Assembly (NCBI GenBank): GCA_019636385.1
Contig: JAHBXT010000001.1
Coordinates: 1,240,001 to 1,304,000 of the forward strand
Source: Pirellulaceae bacterium
GTDB lineage: Bacteria > Planctomycetota > Planctomycetia > Pirellulales > Pirellulaceae
Reading direction: 5' to 3'
Length of the DNA: 64,000 bases
Shown piece by piece: positions 56,501 to 61,100 of the stretch (the first letter of the stretch is position 1; each line of letters starts with the position of its first letter). The notes under the pieces are model-generated. The model was not told the DNA's origin. It ran no database searches and saw only the letters and a list, made by a program, of their open reading frames with translations. A program made the position numbers and the translations under genes.

Positions 56501-57992
56501 CAACCGTCCGTTGATGTCGCGGCGAGCCATCGGAACCGTGACTGTCACGGTTGATAACATCAACGATCCGCCGTTTGTCAAAACGGCCTTGGGGAACTTG
56601 ACGATCGCTGAAGATTCTGGGGCCATGTCAATCGACTTGGCCAGTGTGTTTGATGATCCCGATATAGCGGTGGCCGGTGATCAGCTAACTTATCGCTTAA
56701 TTAGCAACAACGCTCCCACGCTGGTCAATGTTTCGGTATCGGCCGGCCTACTGCAAATCGCGACGTTACAGGATCAAAACGGGCAGGCACTGGTCGTGGT
56801 CGAGGCGGAAGATTTGGCTGGTTTGAAGGCGCAAGACACGCTCACACTGACCGTCAGTCCCGTCAATGATGCTCCGCGCGTGGTGAATCCCTTGGGCAGT
56901 CTGACGGTTAACAAGAATTCTTTGGTGCCCAGTATCACGCTCAGCCCCAGTCGCTTCTTTGATCCCGATGTAGCCACCAATGGCGACCAACTGACCTTTG
57001 CCATCATCTCCAATTCCAATCCGCTGTTGGTCACACCGTCAATAAGTGGCAATGTGCTGAACATGAGCCTGATTGCCAATCAGTTTGGCATCTCGGTCAT
57101 CACGGTCAGCGCAACCGATCTGGCCGGGCTAAGTGTCACCGATTCGCTGACGCTGACCGTTACCAACGTCAACGAACCGCCCATTGGAAGAGACGACAGT
57201 TACAGCGTGCCTCAGGGCTCTACCTTGACGGTAGCTGCCGCCCAGGGAGTCCTGGCCAACGATTCCGACCCCGAAGGTTCGCCACTGACGGCGATATTGG
57301 TCAGCGGTCCAGCGCACGCGTCACAATTCACGCTGAACCCCAATGGCTCGTTTACCTATCGGCACGACGACACGTCCCGACAAACCGATAGCTTCACCTA
57401 TCGCGCGTCGGACGGACAGCTCCAAAGCCAATTGGTCACGGTCACGATGATCATCGATGCACCTCTGCCTTCGACGCATCAGAACCCGGTGAACAATTTA
57501 GACGTTGATGCCAATGGCCGCATCACGGCTCGTGACGCGCTGTTGATCATCAATCTACTGAATTCACGCAGTCAGCCGATTTTGGTCGATTCGCTGGGTC
57601 CACCGCCACCCTATTATGATGTCGATGGCAATTATCGAATCACCGCCCGCGATGCGCTGCTGGTCATCAATGAACTCAACCGGCGCAGTACCGGTGGTGG
57701 CACCGGCGGAGGTGAAGGCGAAAGTCCATCGTCAGCGGTGGACACTCGATCGCTGGCCTTCGACTTCCAGGTTTCGCACCATTCGGAGAACCAGCGTTAT
57801 CTGCTGCACTCTCTGCCGGTTACCGAAGTGATTGGTCCGAGTTTGGCGACTTCCGCAGGATCCAACCAATCGGAGTCACAGACAGACCTAAGTTGGCTGG
57901 AGCAACGTGCAGCCAAGTTGCAGAAATTGCAGCCGACCGATGTGGCGCTGGCCGAACTGGTAGACGAGTTTCTTAATTCCCAAGAGAGCTGA
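41571..57992 (+). CDS. Giant secreted surface protein with beta-helix, GEVED, cadherin-like and dockerin domains (5473 residues)
   Basis: The N-terminus carries the planctomycete motif LEPRQLLA (46-53), used by giant secreted proteins. In order: Ig-like region with QPVVRVG...FYQLIFTRDT (to about 550); a degenerate metalloprotease-like domain around 570-800 with ASVGLVLGLAN (747-757) where active relatives have HExxHxxGxxH; a PPC-like domain (DIDFYRFEINLG); right-handed beta-helix from about 1195 (FVDKAAGPNADGS, DWGGI repeats); further PPC-like and beta-helix units; tandem modules with DG-x-x-F...FEFD at about 3835-4420; a GEVED domain near 4491 (DFGDAPDP...FDWNADGDWNDPGEY); cadherin-like Ig repeats (VNDPPVA...DEDVPLAV); and a dockerin pair (DVDANGRITARDALLIIN, DVDGNYRITARDALLVIN) near 5307-5373. 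ATG 41571 follows an AGG. A giant adhesin or matrix protein is likely; no enzyme activity is predicted. Confidence 0.93.
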   Translation: MANRKRITRPSAPASTNRALSSDVSRRSVRRQAARHQVRQLLAEQLEPRQLLAIGPQLIGIQPNNSDLLMEGAVRDSAPRELVFRFDDVQKIDTSTLAGIRLTAAGGDGRFDHATAESDFGSHGTASIQLTSESLGQSWNVVVAGSNLGNAAPPTLAVNGNTLTVTLNTNGTARTTANQLIQAINSSPQLAGRLSARLKGGLATATLGHADPASYSPIRVDTSHDRVIAPGAVLVGSSPNENEVTLRFAEALKDDLYRIDVFGFDDPARNIVGLRNVGPAGPGSGDLFQPTRAGTRQDTIHFRLDLGPQVTAVVPQPVVRVGTQLQQQRDTIIVYFDSDKMLVENGPNGTPTSRSVENPEFYQLIFTRDTVRNTDDEYLRPQSVQYNALTNTATLKFAGDLNDLVGAGHGPVTYRLRIGTRETQPIAPVRMDAAATAITDLNTGSSGVQMRFTAKQAGEAGNGIRLEFTNSLSGNPTVNVVGRTIQVDLGRSNLTAGELKDLLEGSAQAAALIRVELASGSLATVIGGTSLSNSPITLVGMGSTFDTSLNLGQIGSASLAQTSLILSSSIDPKPLLLDLLGDSSDPGHRRMLQGLLDNFEDHINPAFGADATDGVKTIFYNFRSQYAQNLSGTPLTNSINDLQKQRAREILSLWSRYVGVQFVETVDLGLTIAVGAFNSLNVVPNTRQVTLPLIQVGTAPNTTLAQPGSVRVDPAFNSSLIVLSAEPAAGRPWSNQYGENFSRVMAASVGLVLGLANGGDLANSELMRFDPIFLAGNDPLIDGNDAQLNANDERYEPVFPGNQDILHAQYIHRPDSTDIDFYRFEINLGAADRVGSFVAETYAQRLADSSQLDTLLQLYRERNAMGQTTFNVGGLLVEFESLRPGALGNQFQVFFTQSELGAGTLPGILVSDNAISIDLNSTQDSETTVQEILDAIAGSPEASRLVKARLMSGNAATRVGGRQLTQNPVRLVGGSFELIAQNDDYFSRDSLIRQTLGSGVYYIGVSASGNNQYNGSVQDSGFGGRTQGDYELRLDFRAGVNPSDTLQDTSGQFAGDRSMGLDGNLDGSPGGTYDFWFQTRPLNRTLTFNAGGSAALEGHTVTIVGANGTQRVFEFSSDLSVAPGRIRIGYDNNTTAAGLATAVANAINARTELGVTASANGIGMMLSGERSIALNVQLQQLNVITVGNRMIFVDKAAGPNADGSLAKPFNNISATAANAFAAALPGDIVRIVANGGTDNNVATVENNFAYEIGRGVLAGSTLSDGLTMDIPKGVITMVDAGAVFKLRQAAIQAGSSNLNIDRNGAVLQILGTPVLLNANGNPLRSADGSLAGGQVYFTSWLDERIGLDNYTPTTTPAPGDWGGIMLRRDVDRSAGRGDLEDEAIFLRNINYADIRYGGGIVNIDSVQQVINPVHILANRPTITNNSIRYASSAAISADPSALEETTFNEPRYQAAGAFTSDYDRVGPSIHGNRLTNNSINALFISVETPVDGTPRTLTVPARLNDTDIVHVLTENLIIVGALGGAFLDNTQVNPIKTPRLSASLVIDPGIVLKMEAARIEAQMGANIIAEGVDGLPIYFTSRMDDTIGAGGTFDTNNNGSQTLASPGDWGGIYVAPTSRLSMDHSRVSYAGGVTRLEGTFRAFNTIEVQQADARIANSTFTHNADGMGGQGPGTRHGRLSNSPATIFVRGAQPTLIGNTFVDNAGSIMRIDVNSLTDEIIRDAGRQTGAADRDVSFIANRGPLIRNNRAQGNDLNGLEIRSGTLTVGSVWDDTDIVHVVRGPIFTGNIQHSGGLRLQSSPTESLVVKFDGYGSNFNRNMGAGITANGQLTSAPDRVGGTLHIVGHPAYPVILTSLKDDSVGAGQRPDGAPQTDTNNDGIGSIPQAADWRGVLIDQYANDRNVAIVLEAESPRAAAPGSNATTATAQVLGDLAGSTSGGNENLRLGLVVEGVLSQPEDVDVYSFTGVSGSEVWLDVDYTRHDMDMILELLDAQGNLLARSTSSTLESEGQLGIFTTGLIPASYVAPLNARPGQQRTNISGLLKEDGTININDPGLKVRLPGTAGARSTFYFRVRSRGQDVSEVGAGLSAGAYQVQVRLREAQEWAGSTVNYADIRYAMNGVHLRGMPGESPLIGEAIEDESVDSDGSLTTKSGATTANNGVATGNGRLPGFGNFIGVPQFGDAEIGNRPQYLGNILSTAKGAISVAGNLSNSFDLDFYMFEVRPENLVAGQSGGYAPVVFDIDYADGLNRPDVTLNIFQQETSAFVANSLIASSAQRFQYRLIYTSGDSQVADDQPRPLAGNDLQDLSRGSAGARDPFIGPIALPIGTYLVSVSSTALQPRAILQNPGALQPINSLRRIVDTAHQPGITTAAAPVVTNFLTQQNIVANQALVSAAFNLGAYSAADQPNVYLTYTHSVGTFQVFVRNSAGTETLIGTSGGINPTLLAGVNRQAKLSLANFAGQDGLQLVFRSTGSGTVLNRTIIGFAERGESRLADTEAILLNAAFLQGPLDTRSTRTFSLETYTNVDSPALSFAYEIFEGELDAYVITQSGAEILIATSVDDEINANVVELVNEGPQTGLISLNRWANQPGLRIEFRTRDDEQSFSLVQNVYIELASGAQVANGEANSTFSRVTVPSTAITTGNYQLEVRLGDNFFQSQAFGAPLLTRSFDTNDRLADGVSIIAPSGANITVGDQFSVSAGGNVVVFEFTQNGTVSHPAHIAVPFNASHEDFVVARTIRDAINSSTVQSRLAVRAASSSGIASGTLGRDPRLNLFGNASVKIISSANLSGRIQIVETQGRSDRNVTREQGQVLIQNSFIRQSRDYGVWSEPAGRLLDPRDAITNARALLMQRKPAIVGTQAVRHLPVANDGAMGGLLPGVVIQNNVLEEGGLGGVNISGENPIWMISPLTGRMSSSDNSPFVNADGTHFGFYLDDGDVLLIDSDRTRLRFEFEDMAGGGAGGPVYGSGEVEGNGVAADSSIAWYRDMGGSFYLRAQGGELQAFATNAVETMHALRDSILGSIFVTNGTTQIIKPTIAESLMGPDPGAPSTALSFGYPEYFNRPALYLEGVTNIQFLNRGGTFPNPFDIRTLDLGPSPQPHARVINNTIIGKDGRAAFNGGSALNEPNDTIATAVQTWQGTSGNPVAYISQGLIGDSSANGLPSSDVDLFQFKLGVGERAIINLDSAGSGLQAALQIFDSQGIPQAFNNFLGQSVLVSGNEGPGGTWIGRDPVADFTALKSGVYYAAISSVGNTTYDPLSTAGRLPGTSTGPYGITIVTRTLQEFVITAQDASAYSEGQTFTIHGISDNVRSGSSGVTFEFVFGLGPASDPAHVPVNIDSSWRFPDVARAIAKAINEGNAGNPAIPNSQQLPNGSFGTASPLPAVHARALGGMAGVFDAPLNTIQGDLSAVLRLMSQVDELGTNAVPDREIRRLISGDFWEVNQGLRMFPRRNDGVPPLHSARGIGHDRVSTAPLSLTSLADGTTEKFVVVKNAAYIEGNGSVLVSPDVFTPNNVNQLIPETGVLASRGASPTILNNVFFNVQTPVINEESRRFPITNGPAPYGTNNPNTPIKPGQVILAGSIYQFHETSSSINRFLTGIEVSPTNVPNTAADFNTVVPGSTRLFVNAQAGNYLPAPGSPLIDSAIDSLPERTGLANVKTTVGLSVSPVIAPALDLFGQLRVDDPAVAPPQGQGQNVFKDRGALDRSDTIGPAAILLSPIDNDSAGVDQDPSDAVVQLTSGVYPEFRIQLKDGFEPGNPLAGMGIDDTSVTGSTIEGLRAPGAAVVLLENGRMLTEGFDYRFAYNTTSDEIILTPLAGVWKQGNVYEIVINNRDRFVISASAGHQVSDGDTFSIIDDNGGVVVFEFDSMFRLQVPQNLNLLVPLAGAAFGGVTDGQRLTITNTSAVGTTFEFDTNANVLAGNRAIPITVGASQQAVLSALVSAINSAAIGVTASDAGDGRIALGAQSGVRLNTTATIVDQPRGTLAFEIPANALRGILRDGHSFTLSNGRRVVVFEFDTDGVVGSGNVRIDFSEAQSLRELASLMQQAIAGSALGLVPTIVADDLLYLGLPEDGSVDAGTSPLTVVGTSRTLRDGQFFTITHQGQSRTFEFTTDAAFTPGRVPISITTTDSQNQIANRMVQAIRGSDLGLTPTLVGSGNIVVGGDETTSIDISGASDLGLFGSPGVRSSTRLELFGPLLLQVPSSGASGITDGTTFSLTNDGRTVIFEFDNNFSGPAQTGNVLVRYSNTSTAAEIAQAITTAILTTNLGLAPQTISGGRVSLGRVPDSAFAQRTSSLTTARGLVSDGERFTISVGTTNVTFEFDDVSLSNGFTSGNRAILFGPDSTPQSIISGMQAAINGAGLGLASTILPGNILQLNDSARHSIVTGLAPTLVRSGVPGGANRVTFIPDASFTSEDMKRSLIAAINTSTGNTLEAIDRGGGTLLVSGARSISPELDSYFLRGVADLTGNFLKTNQLDDETRFTILMPGVELDFGDAPDPLSTTLGSYPTLFANNGARHLISDRALLGSHISAEPDGQPSPDASADSNDDGVTFGTNYQIAGLFNRHFQTAVTVTLSSAGFADAWFDWNADGDWNDPGEYILQSVVFTSDNLTQTFHITVPPSAPALTQLTPSVVRFRSSTRGSLAPTGLAVDGEVEDYRIFIAPGTPPTAVHNLYNVFEDTALLTTDATGQITPGFGNDDGVAANDVSPHGHTLGVTLIQGPAHARFFELRSDGTFTYDPLSNYFGQDLFTYRVNDGTLNSNNIGTVTINVIEVNDPPVAVGDNLETDEDVPLAVNQSVLLANDSAGPNETDQTISVTQVQAITLRGGSVTLVAGVITYTPPTNFTGVDTFWYTITDNGTTAGAPAPLTSTATVTITVQDVNDPPLPGQFSTQMQENRPSAPTNLSLSGQTLASLASPGPADEQLWQAVRVVGVNSTSAAGGLVTWTPATSSIGYIPPLHFAGTDTFTYEIEDFSTDPNRPLMSRRAIGTVTVTVDNINDPPFVKTALGNLTIAEDSGAMSIDLASVFDDPDIAVAGDQLTYRLISNNAPTLVNVSVSAGLLQIATLQDQNGQALVVVEAEDLAGLKAQDTLTLTVSPVNDAPRVVNPLGSLTVNKNSLVPSITLSPSRFFDPDVATNGDQLTFAIISNSNPLLVTPSISGNVLNMSLIANQFGISVITVSATDLAGLSVTDSLTLTVTNVNEPPIGRDDSYSVPQGSTLTVAAAQGVLANDSDPEGSPLTAILVSGPAHASQFTLNPNGSFTYRHDDTSRQTDSFTYRASDGQLQSQLVTVTMIIDAPLPSTHQNPVNNLDVDANGRITARDALLIINLLNSRSQPILVDSLGPPPPYYDVDGNYRITARDALLVINELNRRSTGGGTGGGEGESPSSAVDTRSLAFDFQVSHHSENQRYLLHSLPVTEVIGPSLATSAGSNQSESQTDLSWLEQRAAKLQKLQPTDVALAELVDEFLNSQES

Positions 57993-58015
57993 AATGTCAT
58001 TCGATCAGCGAATTC

Positions 58016-58076
58016 GTAGCTGCCGTCCCCAGACGGTGAACGAACTCGATTTCCGCCGTCTGGTGACGGTGGCTAC
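58016..58076. repeat. Inverted pair of hairpin repeats between the giant genes
   Basis: Two copies face each other. The one at 58016-58038 reads GTAGCTGCCGTCCCCAGACG then GTG, and the one at 58053-58076 reads CCGCCGTCTGGTGACGGTGG then CTAC. Both keep the CCGTC/GACGG arms while the loop varies (TGGG or TGGT). They lie just after the stop of the first giant gene and could form a larger cruciform. Confidence 0.75.
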
Positions 58077-58157
58077 GGGCATATTCGCATTGCCTGCTCG
58101 CCCTAGAATGGCACTTCAGTAATTTCATAGAGATTTCACTTTTGAAGGTTCGGTCGC

Positions 58158-61100
58158 ATGACTAGCCCACGGTTCCGACGACGTCAGATTCAAGATACAA
58201 CCGATCGCCGGCGGCGGATGCGCCGGGCTCTGATGGAAACGCTGGAGCGCCGCGAGCTGCTGGCCGTTGATCTACTGGCCAATGTCAGTGCGCATGTTTC
58301 CAGCAGCTCTGTGTTCGCTGACGGTACGTTTACTGCCTGGTCGGCAAACGCTGCCGCTCAAGCCTCCGCCGACGCAGGTGCCAGCGCTGATCAATCAGTA
58401 TCCGGTGAATTGCAAAGCCAGTTAGATCGGTTGTGGGCTGGTGCCGACGGAGGCTCGATCGCCCAGCGCCCCTGGTTCGACTTGATTCAGCAAGAATACG
58501 CCCAGTGGTCGTCGGATAATGGGCTGGCGTTTTCGATAACGGCTGGTCTGCGCGCTGAAGGTGAGGGCGCCGCGTTACTGGCCGAAGGTGAAGGCGGCTT
58601 GACCGCACTGGATGTGTACGTCGCTGCGCCTGACCCCAGTTACAGTTTTAACATTATTGCGACTACGCCCGGAATCGGATTCACCCAGTACTTAGTGGAA
58701 ATGACCAGTCAAACTTGGCGCAGCGCAGCCGAGACCACCTGGGAACAGTGGAAGCATCGATTGTCGATTATCGTACCCAACAGTGTTACCAGTAACAAAT
58801 CGCTACTGGTGATCGGCGGTGGTGGGCACGGTGGTACCGGCGGCTTCGGTACAGGCGGTCTGTCCGGCACTGAACTGGCGTTTGCCACCAACATGGCCAT
58901 GGCCACCGGTTCAGTCGTGTCATCGCTGACGAATGTACCCTATCAGCCACTGCAGTTTACTGGCGAATCCTTCACGCGCTCTGAAGATGCGATCATCGCC
59001 AAGAGCTATCGGAATTATCTGGATGGCGGCGACGATGAGTGGCCGGCACTGCTGCCAATGGTCAAGAGCGCGGTGCGTGCCATGGACACCGTGCAAACCG
59101 TCGCTCAGCAACAGCACAATGTCGCGGTAACGAACTTTGTGGTCAGCGGTGCTTCTAAGCGCGGCTGGACGACTTGGCTGACCGCTGCGGTTGATCCGCG
59201 CGTTACTGCCATCGCCCCAATGGTAATCAACGTGTTGAACATGGATGAACAGATGCCTTACCATAAGCGGGCTTATGAAGGTGTCACGGCTGCAATTGTC
59301 GGCGGTTACTCTGCCGCCGTAGTCGACTATGTCAACGAGGGAATTTTCGATCGGTTTGATGATCCGCGCGGTCAAGAATTGCTCAAGATCGTCGATCCCT
59401 ACGAATACCTGGATCGACTGACGATACCCAAATTCATGATCAATGGGACTGGGGATGAGTTTTTTGTCCCTGACTCCGATCAGTTCTTTTACCACGACTT
59501 GCTAGGCGAAAAGTCCGTTCGCTATTTGCCAAACGCCGGACATAGTTTGAATCAGGACGCATTTACGTCACTGGGCCAGTTCTACCAGGCGCAGGTCGCC
59601 GGCGTAAGCCTGCCGCGGTACAACTGGAACATCCGGCCATCAGGACCAATTGAAGTCACCACGCAAGACTCACCCACCCAAGTCCGGTTGTGGCAGGCCA
59701 CCAATCCGGTGAGCCGAGATTTTCGCCAAGCTGTCGTTGGCAGTAGTGTGATTTGGACAAGTTCTATTCTCAGTCCGACGGCTCCCGGCAATTATGTAGC
59801 CCGCGTCGATCGGCCCATGTCTGGATACACGGCGTTTATGGTCGAGCTGACCTACAACATCGCCGGACAAGAGGTCAAGCTAACCACCGGAGTCAGCGTG
59901 ATATCATCCACCGATGACACGCCACCGGAGGGATTGCAACTGCTGTCTGTGGCTCCCAATTCAGGCATCATTTTCAATTTCAATCGCCTGAATGTCCTAG
60001 AGCAAGCTCCTACCGAATTGGTATTGCGTTTTAATGGGGCGGTCGACAGTACGAATCTCAATGGAATCCAAATCATCGGTGCCGGCAAGGACGGCGCGTT
60101 TGGGACCAGCGACGACATTCTAAATCTGCCAGTCTGGCGAGGCGAAGGTGACAGTTCAAATGTCATCATCGTGCGGTTGGCAAGCACGCTCGACGACGGA
60201 CTGTATCGCGTACAAGTTTCGGGAAGAGGGGGAGATGCCCTGCGAAGCCTTGGTGGGCAGGTCATTACGACGCGCGTTTTTGATTCCACACCCGGTGATC
60301 GCACGCTCGATACGGTCGATTTTCGACTGAACTTGGGGGCCAAGGTCCTGGGTATTGTACCTCAGCCCGTTGATCGACTGCCCAATGGGGCGCTGAATCC
60401 TCGCCGTGAAATCATTCGCGTTTACTTTAACGACGATGACTTGAATCCGGCCAGCGCGCAGGATCCAGCTTTCTATCAATTGATATTCACTGGCGATACG
60501 GTCGAACCTACAGACGATCGCGTCTTTTACCCGACATCGGTGGTGTACGATCGCCACAGCGACATGGCGGAACTAACATTTGCTCAGCCCATCGACTCGT
60601 TGATGCCTGGTGGTGGTACGTTTCGATTGCGAGTCGGTTCGCGGGCACCGGTGTCATCCACTAACAATCCACCCAATGTCGTTCAGTTCAATGAATTTGG
60701 AGATGTCGGCGCGACTGTCAGCAATGCGTTTAGTCTAGGCTCTTTGAACGGCTCGGCCTCTCTGCAAGCCAACGGCACAATCATCACCACCACTGGTGCT
60801 GCACTGCCGCTAGATTTTCCGGGTGGCAACTTTGAACCTGGACATCGAGACATACAGGACGAAATACATTTGGCGGGTGCCGATTCGAATCCGCAGATCA
60901 GCACCATCTCGTACAATTTTGCGTTGAATCGTTCGTATGGTAATGACGCGGCCAACCAGCCTGTGTTCACGTCGATTACTCCCGAACAAAAGCAACGGGT
61001 GCGTGAGGTATTCGAATTCTATTCGCAACAGTTAGGCATCGACTTTATTGAATCAGAAAGTGCTGGACTGACCATCGTCGTGGGTGATATGTGGCCCAAC

